The position numbers and the translations under genes are program-made. A DNA stretch of 64,000 nt, taken from NCBI RefSeq assembly GCF_000283155.1, contig NW_004454240.1, positions 691,256 through 755,255 on the forward strand. The letters are read 5' to 3'. Shown here in pieces: positions 24,061 to 36,108 of this stretch. How positions within the stretch are numbered: the first letter of the stretch is position 1; each line of letters begins with the position of its first letter. The notes under the pieces were generated by a model that did not search any database, was not told the DNA's origin, and worked only from the letters and a program-made list of their open reading frames with translations. Source of the DNA: Ceratotherium simum simum (taxonomy: Eukaryota; Chordata; Mammalia; Perissodactyla; Rhinocerotidae).

Positions 24061-24316
24061 ACCTACAGCAAAGCTATACAAAGAGATACACTCAAAGACA
24101 CTATAGATACATCAGAATGGAATTCTAAAAAATGTTCAAGTAGCCCACATGAAGACTGGAAAAGGAAAACAGAAAACAAAAGATAAAATGACAGACTTAA
24201 GTCCTAACATATCAATAATATGTAAATGGTCTATTATTAAAATCAAAGATAGAAATTAGCAGAGTGGACTATAAAACATGACCCAACTATATGTTGTCTA
24301 TAAGAAATTTGCTTCA

Positions 24317-24604
24317 GGGGGACGGCCCCATGGCTTAGTGGTTAAGTGTGCGCGCTCCACTACTGGTGACCCGGGTTTGGATCCCGGGCACCCACCGACG
24401 CACCGCTTCTCCGGCCATGCTGAGGCGGCATCCCACATACAGCAACTAGAAGGATGTGCAACTGTGACATACAACTATCTACTGGGGCTTTGGGGGAAAA
24501 ATAGGAGGAGGATTGACAATAGATGTTAGCTTAGGGCTGGTCTTCCTCAGCAAAAAGAGGATTGGCATGGATGTTAGCTCAGGGCTGATCTTCCTCAAAA
24601 AAAA
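24317..24604 (+). mobile_element. ERE1-type SINE, full length
   Basis: tRNA-Ser-like head with A box 'tggcttagtgg' (24,331-24,341) and B box region 'gggtttggatccc', the ERE body ('cagcaactagaaggatgtgc'), and the long tail with 'gatgttagctcagggctgat' plus poly(A). TSD 'aagaaatttgcttca' (24,302-24,316) versus 'aagtaatttgcttca' (24,605-24,619), one mismatch. Inserted into the L1 endonuclease region. Confidence 0.96.
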
Positions 24605-25798
24605 AAGTAATTTGCTTCAAACACAATACAGGTAGGTTGAAAGTAAGAAGATGGAAAAAGATATGTCATGCAAACATTAATTTTAAAAAGCAAGCGAGAT
24701 TATATTGATATCAGATAAAGTAGACCTCAGAGCAAAGAAAATTACTAGGGAAAAAGAGAGACATTACATAATAATGAAAGGATCAATCCACCAGGAAGAC
24801 ATAGCAATCCTAAATGTGGATGCATCAAACAACAGAGCTGCAAAATACAAGAAGCAAAAACTAATAAAGCTGAAAAGAGAAATAGATGGATCCACAATTA
24901 TAGCTGGGGACTTAAACACTCCACTTGTAATAATTGATACACCTACTAGACAGAAAATCAGAAGAACTCAATAACACAGTAGACCCATAGGATTTAATTG
25001 ACATACATAGAACACTCCACCCAACAAGAGTAGAATATACAATTTTTCAAGCATTCATGGAACATTCACTAAGGTAAACCACATCCTAGATAGAAACAAA
25101 CTTCAGTAAGTTAAAAATATGTGAAATCATATTGAGTATGTTCTCTGACCATAATGGCATCAAACTACAAATTAATAAAAAAGAACAACGGGAAAATCTC
25201 CAAACACTTGGAAATTAACGCACTTCTAAACAATCCACGGGTCACAGAGGAAGTCTCAAAGGAAATTTAAAAATACATTGAGCTGAATGAAAATTAAAAT
25301 ACAACATATCAAAATTTGTGGGATGCATCTAAAGAAGTGCTTGGAGGGAAATTTGTGTCACTAAATGCTTACATTAGAAAAGGGGAAAGGCCTCAGATCC
25401 ATAATCTAAGTTCCTACCTCAAGAAAGCAGAAGAAGAGAAAAATAGACCCAAAGCAAGAAGAATGAAGGAAATAATAAAGATAAGAGCAGAAATCAATGA
25501 AATTAAAAATGAGAAAGCAATCGAACAAAATCAATGAAACAAAAATCTGGTTCTTAAAAAAAAACAATACAATTGGTAAACATCTAGCAAGACTAACAAA
25601 GGTAAAAAAGAGAGAAGACACAAATCACCAGTATCAAAAATGAAACAGGGATATCAGTACAGATCCTGAAATAATTAAAAGGATAATAAGCAAATATTAT
25701 AAACAACTTCACACCCATAAATTCAACAACTTAGAAGACATGGACCAATACCTCAAAATCACAAACTACTAAAGCTCAATCAAGAGATAGACCATCTG

Positions 25799-26052
25799 GG
25801 GCTGGCCTGGTGGCGTAGTGGTTAGGTTCACGTGCTCTGCTTCAGTGGTCCGGGGTTCACGGGTTTGGACCCCAGGTGTGGACCTATACACTGCTTATCA
25901 AGCCATGCTGTGGCAGGCGTCCCACATATAAAGCAGAGGAAGATGGGCATGGATGTTAGCCCAGGGCCAATCTTCTACAGCAAAAAGAGGAGAATTTGCA
26001 ACAGATGTTAGCTCAGGGCTAATCTTCCTCACCAAAAAAAAAAAAAAAGAAA
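25799..26052 (+). mobile_element. ERE2-type SINE
   Basis: Diverged head 'gcctggtggcgtagtggtta', ERE2-like middle, tail 'gatgttagctcagggctaat' and a poly(A) of about 15. TSD 'gagatagaccatctg' (25,784-25,798) versus 'gaaatagatcatctg' (26,053-26,067). The second SINE within the same L1. Confidence 0.94.
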
Positions 26053-28587
26053 GAAATAGATCATCTGAATAGTTCTATAATGATTTAAAAAATTGAATTC
26101 AAAATTTAAAAAGCTTCCAAAAAGAAATCTCCACACCCAGGTGCTTCCAATGGATAATTTTGCCAAACATTTAAAGAAAAATTAACACCAATTTTACATA
26201 ATCTATTACAGAAAATAGAAAAGGAGGGAATGCTCCCCCAATTCATTTATGAGGTCAGTATTACCCTAACACAAACTAGACAAAGATAGTACAAAAATAA
26301 AACCTACAGACCAATATCCTTCATGAATATCAACACAAAAATGCTTAACAAAATGTTAGCAAACAGAATTCAGCAATATATAAAAAGAATTAAACACCAT
26401 GACAAAATGGATATTTTATTCCAGTGGGAGTTTATTCCAGGAATGCAAAGCTTGTTCAATATTTGAAGAATCAATGTAATCCACCATATCAACAGGCTAA
26501 AGAAGAATGATATTATCAGATCAACTGATGCAGCAAAATCATTTGGCAAAATCCAACACCCTTCATGACAAAAACTCTCAGAAAACTAGGAAGAGAGGGG
26601 GAACTCTCTCAACTTAGTAAAGAACACCTACAAAAAAAATTGAGCTAACGTTAAACTTAATGGTAAAAGACTGATTTTTTTCCCCTGAAGATCAGGAACA
26701 AGGCAAGGATATTTATTCTCACCACTCTTAACATATTATTGGAAGTTCTAGCCAGTGCAATAAGGCAAGAAAAAGAAATAAAACACATACAAGTTGGAAA
26801 GGAAGAAATGAAACTGTCCCTATTTGCAGATGACATGATTGTCTATATAGAAAATCCTAAGCCATCTACACAAAAACTCTTAAAACTAATAAATGTGTTC
26901 AGCAAGGTTGCACTATACAAGATGAACACAGAAAAGACAATTGTGTTTCTATACACTAGCATTGACCATGTGGGAACCAAATTAAAAACACATAGTACCA
27001 TTTACAGTTGTTCCAAAGAAAATGAAATACTTGTGTATTATACTTGTACAGGATCTCTATGTTGAAAATTACTAAATGCTCAGGAAAGAAATCAAAGAAG
27101 ACCTAAATAAATGGAGAGATACATATGTTCATGGATTGGAAGACTCAACTTAGTAAAGATGTCAATTCTTCTCAAATTGGCTTATAGGTTTAAGGCAATT
27201 CCTATCAAAATCCCACAAGGTTTTTGGTAGATATAGACAACCTTATTCTAAAATTTATGTGGAAAGGCACTAGGCCCCAGAATAGCTAAAAATATCTTGA
27301 AAAAGAAGAGTGAAGTGGGAGGAATCACTCTACTCAGTGGTAAGGCCTACTCTATAGCTACATTACTCAATAGTGTGTGGTATTGGTGGAGGGATAGATA
27401 TACAGATCAATGGAACAGAATAGAGAACCCAGAAATAGACCCACAAAATACACCCAACTGATTTTTGACAAAGGTGCAAAGGCAATTCAATGGAGGAAGG
27501 ATAGTCTTTTCAACAAATGGTACTGAAGGAATTGACATCCACAGGCCAAAAAAAAAAAAAAAAAAACCTCAATCTAAACCTTACACCTTAAAAAAGAATG
27601 AACTCAAAATGGATGATGAGTTAAATGTAAACATAAAACTATAAAACTTTTAGGAAAAAAAAGATAAAATCTTTGGTATCTAGGGCCAGGCAAAGAGTCC
27701 TTGGATTGACACCAAAAGGACAAGCCATAAAAGGAAAAATTGATAAATTGAATCTCATCAAAATTAAAATTTTTTGCTCTGCAAAAGCTCATGTGAAGAC
27801 GATGAAAAGATAAGCTGCAGAGTGGGAGCAAGTATTTGCAAACCACATAACCAACAAAGGACTAGTATTTACAATACATAAAGCACTCTCAAAACTCAAC
27901 AATAAAAAACGAACAATCCAATTAGAGAATGGGCAAAAGCCATGAACAGACATTCACTGAAGAGGATATACAGATGGCAAATAAGCACATGAAAAGATGT
28001 TCAATGTCATTAGCCATCAGGGATATGTAAGTTAAGACCATAGTGCAACATCACCACACCTATCAGAATGGCTCAAGTTTTAAAAAAATAGTGACCACAC
28101 CAAATGCCAGTGAGGATACCAAGAAACGGGATCACTCATACATTGCTGGTGGGAATGTGAAATGGTACAGCCACTATGAAAAATAGTTTGACAATTTCTT
28201 TAAAAATTAAGCATGCAATTACCAAAAAACTTGGCAATTGCACTCTTGGGCATTTATCCCAGAGAAATAAAAACTTATGTTCACAGACAAACCTGTTACA
28301 TGAATGTTCATAACAGCTCCAAACTGGAAACAACCCAGATGTCCTTCAACAGGTGAATGGTTAAACAAACTAGTAGTACATTCATACCACAAAATACTAC
28401 TCAGCAATAAAAAGGAGCAAACTATTGATAGATGCAACAACTTGCAAGGATCTCAAGAAAAAGATGCTGAATGAAAAAAGCCAGTATTAAAACATTACAT
28501 ATGATATGAATTCCTTTATATAACATTCTTGAAATAACAAATCCATGTAGATGGAGAATAGAGTCTTGCTAGCCAGGGGTTAGTGAT

Positions 28588-28611
28588 GGGGGGAGTGGGT
28601 AGTGGGTGGAT
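28588..28611 (+). other. G-rich tract of the L1 3' UTR
   Basis: Runs of three or more G separated by short loops, at the position where L1 3' UTRs carry a conserved polypurine tract able to form a G-quadruplex. Confidence 0.7.
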
Positions 28612-29059
28612 GTGAATACCAAGAGGTAGCACCAAGGAGATCTTTGCGGTGATCGAACAGTTCTGCATCTCTATTGTGGGGATGGTTACACAAATCTACA
28701 CATGTGATAAAATTGCATACACACACAATACATACACACTCACATACAGAGTGCATGTAAAACTGGTGAAATCTGAATAAGCTCTGTGGATTGTGCCAAT
28801 ATCAACGTCCTGGTTTTGACACTGCACTGTGTTTATGTAAGATGTCAACATTGGGGAAATCTGGGTGAAGGGTCACAGGACCCCTGGGACATTTTTTTGC
28901 AACTTCCTATGAATTTATAGTTATTTAAAAATAAAAAGTTTTTAAAAAGAGAAGAGTTGGTGTATTTACTTGATGCATTTATTTCCTAAGAGGTCAGAGC
29001 TGGCCTTTTTCGGGAGAGGTTGTAAGTCAGTATATCAGAAAGCAGGGAAGGGAGGAAAA

Positions 29060-29330
29060 CCAGCATTTGCTGGGAACCTACCCTGGGCCAGACAATTCAC
29101 ATAGATGATCTTATTTAATTTTCAAGACAACCTGAACAAGGTTGGCATTTTATTCTCACTTCACAGATGAAGAAAATGAGACTTAGGCTCAGGGCTTGCC
29201 CAAGTTAGTAGCTAGTAATCCCTAACTGAAGCTAATAATTAGTGAGTGCTTATGTGTGTTAAGTGCTGTACATGAATTATCTCATTTAATACTCATAAAG
29301 TGAGGTAAGAAATGCATTTCAGATTCCAAG
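29060..29330 (-). repeat. MIR SINE(s), antisense
   Basis: 'cttcacagatgaagaaaatg' and 'gggcttgcccaagttag' (29,160-29,210) are reversed MIR. 29,230-29,320 ('gtgctgtacatgaattatct') looks like a second antisense piece, so two copies may be fused here. Confidence 0.8.
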
Positions 29331-29349
29331 GCAGAAATGAGCCCTCCTT

Positions 29350-29560
29350 GGTGCCCTCAATAAGTCCTGTGTAGTCTCCTACCCCAGCCCCTAGAACCCT
29401 TTATTGCACATATACCTCTATGTGTCTGCCTCTCCCTCCAAGTGTTAAATTATGGAAGCCCCTTGAGAGACAGAGCCATGGTTTACTCATGTTTGTGACT
29501 CTAGAGCTTGCCACGACTTAGGGGCACAACTGATGTCTGGTGCATGGATGAAAGAAGTTA
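29350..29560 (+). repeat. L2 3' end, sense
   Basis: 'tatggaagccccttgagaga', 'gccatggtttactcatgttt' and 'gtctggtgcatggatgaaag' fit the sense L2 3' UTR. Confidence 0.65.
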
Positions 29561-29710
29561 GGGATCACTTTAAATCCTGTGAACAATTCTCTCCTCACTA
29601 AACGGGCTGGACCTGGGAATATTTGAGAGCCCACCCTTACCTGCACCCCACTAGGCAGGGCTGGGTAGACGGGTGGACCAACCTGGCTCTCTTTGATCCC
29701 ACATTACAAA

Positions 29711-29919
29711 CACTAGTGTGCTGGAGCTAGTTTGCCCTGGCTCATCAGAGCCAATTGTTAAATTTTCATAATTTTGCAAGCCAGTTGTTAAACTGTCTGT
29801 AGCTTGAAATCAGCCATGGCAGGAATATTTACGCCACAAAAATTGGCAAACACTACAAAGCAGGGCACCCCCCTACACACACCATAACTGGTTGTTAAAC
29901 ATTTACCAGCATACCACTG
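29711..29919 (+). mobile_element. Short hAT-type non-autonomous transposon with TIRs and TSD
   Basis: Left end 'cactagtgtgctgg' and right end 'ccagcataccactg' are inverted repeats (11 of 14 match). 8-bp TSDs flank it: 'attacaaa' (29,703-29,710) and 'atcacaaa' (29,920-29,927), one mismatch. 8-bp TSDs and CAGTGG-like ends are hAT hallmarks. No coding capacity. A longer relative lies at 59,109-60,303. I cannot name the family with certainty. Confidence 0.85.
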
Positions 29920-29994
29920 ATCACAAACACTTGGTTGCAGCACTTCAGTGCATGTAAATAAAGAACTCCCAAGTGGAAGGGGCAAAAGTGAGCC

Positions 29995-30145
29995 TTCTAG
30001 GGTGCTGCAAATGTTCTATATCTTGTTCTGGGTGGTGGTTACACACAGATGTATACATATGTGAAAATTCAGTGAGCTGTACATTTACAACTAGTACACT
30101 TTATGCAATTTACTGTATATATGTTTTCTTCAGTAAAACAGAACT
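29995..30145 (+). repeat. L1 3' UTR fragment, sense
   Basis: 'tgcaaatgttctatatcttg', 'ctgggtggtggttaca' and 'agtgagctgtacatttacaa' are typical old-L1 3' UTR text. Confidence 0.85.
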
Positions 30146-31459
30146 CCCAGACTATGCAAAGAGCTGTGGATTGATCCTGAGTGCGCCCTGCAGAGACCCC
30201 ACTTATCAAGATGCACAACATGCCTCAGCCATATTGATCTGTGTCACAGATGACGCAGTCCAGTTTGGTGCATTATCTATTGCTCAGGAGGGGGCAAAGG
30301 TGATCCAAACAGCTGTTGGCATCAGGAATCCAAGTCCTTTCACGTCTTTTCTTTGTCACGGCGGTTGTCATCTCTCACCTACATTATTCCTGGCCCTGTG
30401 GCTAGGGATGGCGCTGCTTGCTGACGGGCAGCATGACTCACTACTCGGCAGATCATTTTTCTAATTAAGTGGAGAGATGGACGGATATTTTCCCATACTT
30501 GGGCAGAAGCCTCATTTGCTTGGATCTTTTTACTGGAATTACTCAGCTTTACATTGAAGGGGTGATTTTTCTCCACTTCAAAAAAATAGTACACAAAACC
30601 TGCTCCCTTTAGACAATCAGATTTGTAGAGAAAAATGGAGAGGAAACTAAGCGATTCTCCAAAATGCACCCTCACAAGGGAGAGGAAACAACATTTACTG
30701 AGCTTCCTACATGATGTTGCCTTAGATGGGAAGGCCCAGCTCCCTATTTTATCTTTAGGATGCTGCCTGGCATTTAACCTTCCTAACACAATCTGCCCCC
30801 ACCTTTCCCTGCCCCTCTCCCCTCAGCCACCCAGATGAACAATTTGCTTGGGGCAACTTCTTTATTCTGGGAAGGAATGACAGGACCTTGTAGGCAGAGC
30901 CCCGATCCAGGAAGTGGGCGCAGCATGTGAGAGAGCAGAGGGCCTAACTGCAGGAACAGGAGGTCTAGCTTGATGATAGCCCTTCATAGGGAGGCAGGAG
31001 CAGCCACAGTGGCATTTGAAGGGTGGACAAGGATAAATTTGCAGAGCATCACCATCATAGCCTCACAAAATCACACAGTCTATTCCCCATCTCTCTCGCA
31101 GGCTCAGAAATAACCCCTCAGATAAGTCCAGCTCAAGCCCACATGCCCAGAGTGCAGTGTAGACAGATATTGCTATGAGGATTTGTTTTTAAGTAGGGTG
31201 GTGGTAGCTCCTGGCAGTACCACTCAGCCCCCCTCAGCTGAAGTCATGAAGCTCACCCATCTGCTCAGCCCCCTTCCCATTTCTGCCCCCTGCAGGGCGA
31301 GCAGACCCTGGCATTGGTCTCACTGCTCCTTCACTGTATTCACTGGGCCCTCTTGCAACCTGCCAGTTAGGAGTCTGGTCCTGATTCCCAAGTCTACTTG
31401 GATAGGGTGACACTTCCTGCCTGGCTTTTGCCAGGCTTTTTCTCCTAGGGTCTCCTTCC

Positions 31460-31465
<6 letters not shown>
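30146..31465. other. Single-copy sequence without recognised repeats
   Basis: 30,150-30,640 is free of recognisable repeats and includes AP-1-like 'tgactca' (30,434-30,440) and 'ctaattaagt' (30,462-30,471). The rest has no recognised content. No exon found; the 163-codon frame at 29,973-30,464 starts inside an L1 fragment. Confidence 0.35.

Positions 31466-31508
<43 letters not shown>
31466..31508. repeat. (AC)21 microsatellite
   Basis: Uninterrupted AC run of about 21 units, likely polymorphic. Confidence 0.97.
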
Positions 31509-31509
<1 letters not shown>

Positions 31510-33484
31510 GCCTGTCTGGGCCATGCCTAAGCCTTCCACACCCAAAAGACCACCCAACAACTGGTATTCCCAACCCCACCCCTTCCTCAACAGCCTAGGC
31601 GGCTGAGATCCCAGCATGCCTCCTGCCTAAATTATGACAATTTGGTTAAGTTGCAAAGAACAAAGTCGTCAGATGCTCTTGGCAAATCCAACCAATGCTT
31701 GGCCCACATATGACACTAAAGGCCCAACTAGGGGCCCAACTCTATCCCTAATGTCCAAAGAAGGCCCAGACCACCTCTGCTGTCTGGGAGGGGTTAGGCT
31801 GAACTTCTGCATCCCTTCTGGTTCCTGACCTTCAAAGTCCTTCCCAGTGGTTGAGATCGTGTTTGGGGCCCAGGCCCAAGTCTCTTTCAAGAGGGATTGC
31901 TGTCAGGTGAGACGTATCCAGTCTAGTGCCAACAATGTCAGCACTTATCATGCCCTGATCAGGTCACCTAAATGCACTAGAAGCTGGTGCCTCTTCCCCT
32001 CTCAAACGAGCCAGAATGGGGTGAGGGAAGGGAGGACTGGAGACCTAGAGGAGGTCAAGTGGGAGGATCAGCTGCCATATTGGGTTGCCAGTTCCCCTAC
32101 ACCAGCAATGGGCACCAGTAGGCATTTAACAGATGTTTGTTGAATAAATACAAAAATAAATGCATGGATGAATCCTAAAATATAGGGGAAAAACATTCTT
32201 GAGCTCACAGAAATCTTGAGCTCTCCTTGAATCTCTATCACCAGCCAGTTTGCCTTCTTTACCTCTTTCTTTGTGCTTCCCCTTTCAGCTAAGTAGCATT
32301 GAGTCCTTTTCTCTGAAGTGTAAAATGAAGTCCTTAAAAACTAAGAGCCTTGCTTGTAGTCATCCCACAAAGTTGAAAACAAGCCCGAGAAGACCATGTG
32401 TGGGTCCTTGCCCACCGCACATGCAACTCGAGCAGACTGAATCCCATTCACCTCATCCGAGAAGTTACATGCCACCAGTGTGTCAGGGATAGACAGACAG
32501 ATGGCTAGGGCTGGACATGTTCCCATCTGCCTTTCTCATGGGGTTCCTAGCACCTCTCTGGCCTCAATTCTTCCAGCAGCAGCGGCAGCAAACTCAACAC
32601 TCCACACTCCCAAACTCCCACCCATCAGTGGTTGGGTAGGCAACTCACAAGGGTGGCAGTGGGCTGGGCTGCATGGACCAGGCCTCTTTCAGAGCCTACA
32701 GACTCCTGAACACAGAGACCCTGGTAGAGTCACTGAGACGAGTGTGGCCAAAGCCCACTCATCTTCTTCCTGCCTCAGTTTCCAAGGTTCTTGGAGGTCC
32801 TGGGGGTCTCTCTCCCACCTCCCACCAGGTCCGTGTTGGACACTCCCCAGACCTCACTGACAGGGCAAAGGTTAAAATGTCCAGACTACGTACCTAGTCA
32901 TTCCAGCAACTTGCCCAGCAGTCCTCCAGATCGCGTGCTTGGGAGCTGGAGGAGGGACAAGGTGAGAGACAAGGCTGCTGGGGAAAGCCCTGGGCTCTGT
33001 AACCTCCTGGCCAAGTTAACCGAATTTCCAGACTAAGGCCGGAGGAGGGACGAGCAAAGGAGAAAAAGGAAAGGAGGCAGGACCAAAGCTAACCCCTTCT
33101 TTTTTCTTCCTAAACTCAATCCAGATTTGCCTTCTGAGGGCTGCTTGAAACTGATCCCCGTGGCTCTGACTCGTCCTTTCTTAAAGACATAGTCTCCACT
33201 TTGTGGGGAGGAGGGGAGGAAAATCTCACCTGGCCAAAATATGTCCCAGAACAAAAAATGGGGGGAAGACAACACAAGCACAAAACCCAAAATGCCCCAC
33301 ACCTCCACTCTTGATCCAGACTCAGAGCTGGAGGTTTATTTGAGATTCTTTCAGAGCAGGCAACTCAAGACCTCTGCAGGGTGACTCAAGAGACCCTGTT
33401 AGAGCCACAGGGCCATGGCAGGAAGGAGGTCAGTTGCAGGACTAGCAGATTAGGGGCCAAAGCTGAAGTCTGCGGGTGGATGTG
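31509..33484. other. Mostly unassigned sequence
   Basis: A short L2/MIR-type 3' end may sit at 32,105-32,165 ('gatgtttgttgaataaata'). Otherwise no repeat or exon recognised; frames are short and domainless. Confidence 0.35.
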
Positions 33485-33605
33485 GGAAAAGGAGCACTGG
33501 ACCAGGAGTCCCATGTCTACCACTACTTCCTGTGTCACCATGTGCAAGTCACTTTCCTCCTCTTGGCCACAGTTTCCTTTACTGACAAATGAAAAGGTAA
33601 TAATT
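33485..33605 (+). repeat. MIR SINE 5' half, sense
   Basis: 'ggagcactggaccaggagtc', 'gtcaccatgtgcaagtcact' and 'ccacagtttcctttactgac' follow the sense MIR. Confidence 0.8.
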
Positions 33606-34207
33606 GCAGCCCTGCCGAGCTCCCAGCTTGCTGCAGTCTCCTGTTACAGCAGAAGGCAGCACCCTTGGAGACCTGGTGTCTGACCCGCGGCGTGCTGTCC
33701 TGCTCCGGCTTCCGGATATTTACATGGATCAGAGTTGGGACTTTCTGCTGGGTTGGGTGGGGATGGAATCCGGGTGTGAGCTTGTGAGTGGGTAGATGGG
33801 GAGCCATTTTGTGTGCATGCCAAGAGAGGAGAAGGAACAGACTGTCACCCGTGTTCCTTACAAGGTGTTAACAACTCGTCAGGATCTGCCATTCAAGGGC
33901 ACAGAAAGAAGCTGTGAGCACATCCTCATCTTCTCCTCGCCCTCATATTTCCCATTTCCTTCTGCAGGAAAACCAGCTGGGCCATTGGCCTGGCAGGGGC
34001 TGGGGCCAGGCTCTGGCCCTGGTGGCTCCTCTGTAGCTCTTTCTCACTGCAGGCTCCAGCTCCCCTTCTCCCCTACAGCTGCCCGCCTCCTCTCCACGCC
34101 TGGGCTTCTGTTCCTTTTCCTCTTGTCTGCAGAGTGGGGCGTGGTCTCCAAGTCTCCTGCTCCTTCCTCGTTGTCTCCGAAGAGCAGCACACAGCCCCAT
34201 TTCCTTT
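33606..34207. other. Unassigned GC-rich sequence
   Basis: No exon or repeat recognised. A 160-codon frame (33,796-34,278) is low-complexity and serine/proline/leucine-rich with no domain. Confidence 0.35.
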
Positions 34208-34375
34208 TGAGCCATGGTTCTCAGCTGTCTCCATATTATAATGTCCTGAGAAGCTTTGGAAAAAATACTCCTACTTGAGCCTCACCTTCCCTTAGTCCGG
34301 GGTGGGCCTGGGCACTGGAATTGTAAAAGCTCCACAGGTCATTCTCCTGTGCAGTCAGAGGAGCAAACCATGGAT
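34208..34375. mobile_element. hAT-Charlie non-autonomous element (MER3-like)
   Basis: 'ccatggttctcagctgtctc' at the left and 'ggtcattctcctgtgcagtc' at the right form the imperfect palindromic ends; the middle 'gaagctttggaaaaaatact' and 'ggtgggcctgggcactggaa' are typical of MER palindromic elements. Subfamily uncertain. Confidence 0.7.
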
Positions 34376-34529
34376 TTGAGAGTTCCAGCTGCTTATTACC
34401 TCAAGCAATCAGAGCAAGGGTGACCAGATAACAGATATGGGGAAAGACAAAGGGTCAGCATCTCCCAAAGTTCTTCCAGAAGTCTTAGGCTCCCTCTGTG
34501 CATCGCTCTCTTAGGAGAAAATAATGGCA

Positions 34530-34740
34530 ATGGCTCACACCATAGTGCCAGACACAGTGTCAAGGGCTTTCTGTGTGTTACTTCACCGAATCCTCATAAC
34601 CACCTTAGGAGGTATCATTAGTATCCTCATTTTACAGTTAAGGAAACTGAGGCATCAAGAGGTCAAGCAATCAGTCCAAGAGTGCATAAGGGCAGAGCTG
34701 GGATTTAAACTTAGGCTGTCAGCCATAATGCCACATCCCC
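34530..34740 (-). repeat. MIR SINE, antisense
   Basis: 'tatcctcattttacagttaa', 'ggaaactgaggcatcaagag' and 'gcagagctgggatttaaact' are reversed MIR, nearly full length. Confidence 0.92.
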
Positions 34741-34964
34741 TGGCTGCCAATCATCAAACCTGGTACTGCTCTCAGATGCTCCCCTCCTTCCTGGAAGGGC
34801 CCTCATCCCATACCCCAGGTCTGGAGATGTGCTGGAGCTGAAAAAGTGGTGTCACCTAGTGTGCATTCAAGTGTCCTTTGTCCTAAGGGGGTCATTTGTA
34901 TTTGAGGGAACTGCATTTGATGGCTGGCACTCCTATTCCAGGGAAGATAGAGAGTTGCAGTGCT

Positions 34965-35130
34965 TACAAAAAGGACTCTGGCTAGACAGACCTGCATGCA
35001 CTTCCGAGCTCAGTCACTTGATGGAGTAGACGAGGCTCCCTGGTCTCCTGGTGTGTCAAGTGGGATAATCACACCTAGCTCCCAGAGTCATGGGGCTGCA
35101 GTGAAAGTGCATGGCAAAGAGAGGTGCTCA
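34965..35130 (+). repeat. MIR SINE, sense, degraded
   Basis: 'gactctggctagacagacct' and 'tcaagtgggataatcacacc' with 'gtcatggggctgcagtgaaa' fit a diverged sense MIR. Confidence 0.55.
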
Positions 35131-35499
35131 TTGCACATGCTTCCCAAGTCTCCATTCCACCCCCTATCAGGAGAGTCATCTAGGGCATGCCTCGGACCCC
35201 TTTTGCAGTCTGGTGCTGCCTAGGGACCCTTTCTCAGAAAAAAAATGCTTTTAAATGCATTAAATAAATTACCTAGGATTACAAAGGAAACTGATTACTG
35301 TATACTGAAATGCAATTTACAATCTAGTCATATGTGCTTCCTGATTGACACATTTACTCTAAGAAGATTTAGCAGTGGGTCTAATGACTACCATAATTTT
35401 GATCTGGTGATGAGCATAAATGATTTTTTGGGATACCTGCAACAACTGTAATGTGATATGAAAAGAGCTGTAATTCTACTGGTGACAGTCACAGACGCT

Positions 35500-35725
35500 G
35501 CTAATAGCACTGTGGTTTCTTGCTCTGGAGACAAGTCTGCCTGCTCCTCTGCTCATTAGCTGTGTGATCTGGGCCAACCTACTTAGCCTCTCTGTGCCTG
35601 TCTTCTCATCTGTAAAATGGGGGCTGCTGTGAGGATGCAATGAATTAATGAGGACATGTCAAGTGCTGAGAGCCAGGCCTAGGACACAGCAGATGCTCTT
35701 TAATTGTTAGCTCTTATTGTTATCT
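35500..35725 (+). repeat. MIR SINE, sense
   Basis: 'attagctgtgtgatctgggc', 'cctctctgtgcctgtcttct', 'catctgtaaaatggggg' and a closing 'gttagctcttattgttat' give a nearly complete MIR. Confidence 0.92.
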
Positions 35726-36008
35726 ACAAATGGGCTTCTATAGATCAGGGTGCAGGGTTCAGTTATCCAAACCCCAGGGCAAAGCCCTACCTCCAGCTAA
35801 GTTCCCCTACTCCCAGCACCACGCATAATGCCATGCCATTTGTATTCTTTTGGGACCTGGGATCTTTAAATGTCTCCTTTAAAACACTGCCAAGGCCAGG
35901 TCTTCTGAGGCCAAGAAGCAAGCTCCTTTTTAGGGACTGCCTGCCCTTGGGCTTTGGCTCAACAGAGTCCCCAAGGCCTCTCCCCGGAGCCCCACTCATG
36001 ACCTCATC

Positions 36009-36108
36009 NNNNNNNNNNNNNNNNNNNNNNNNNNNNNNNNNNNNNNNNNNNNNNNNNNNNNNNNNNNNNNNNNNNNNNNNNNNNNNNNNNNNNNNNNNNN
36101 NNNNNNNN
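36009..36108. other. Assembly gap (100 N)
   Basis: Exactly 100 N, the usual placeholder for a gap of unknown size. The right flank is C-rich ('cccccgtcctccccacc'). Any frame crossing it is meaningless. Confidence 1.

Larger units (their letters stand above)
24130..28520 (+). pseudogene. L1 ORF2 remnant (endonuclease and reverse transcriptase)
   Basis: Endonuclease: 'IIAGDLNTPL' is readable near 24,895-24,930. Linker: 'LWDASKEVLGGKFVSLNAY' style sequence at 25,316-25,400. Reverse transcriptase: the catalytic 'FADDMIVY' lies at 26,823-26,846. C-terminal text continues to about 28,500. The frame is broken by many stops and shifts and by two SINEs, so no enzyme can be made. Confidence 0.88.
22275..28958 (+). 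mobile_element. Near full-length decayed L1 (L1MA/L1MB-like) with two ERE insertions
   Basis: 5' UTR-like sequence (about 22,275-22,880) is followed by an ORF1 remnant, an ORF2 remnant with endonuclease and reverse transcriptase regions, and a 3' UTR ending in 'aaaataaaaagtttttaaaa'. About 6.7 kb in all, some 6.1 kb without the EREs. Frames are broken many times, so it is immobile. The exact 5' start is uncertain. Confidence 0.9.

Noticed and set aside
24331..24400. tRNA gene
   Set aside because: Same reason: ERE SINE head inside L1, flanked by TSDs.
26739..27065. Reverse transcriptase frame as a live gene
   Set aside because: It is a 108-codon island of a decayed L1 ORF2 with broken frames on both sides.
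31466..31508. CRISPR-like or protein-coding repeat
   Set aside because: Simple AC dinucleotide run; no spacers, and the genome is mammalian.
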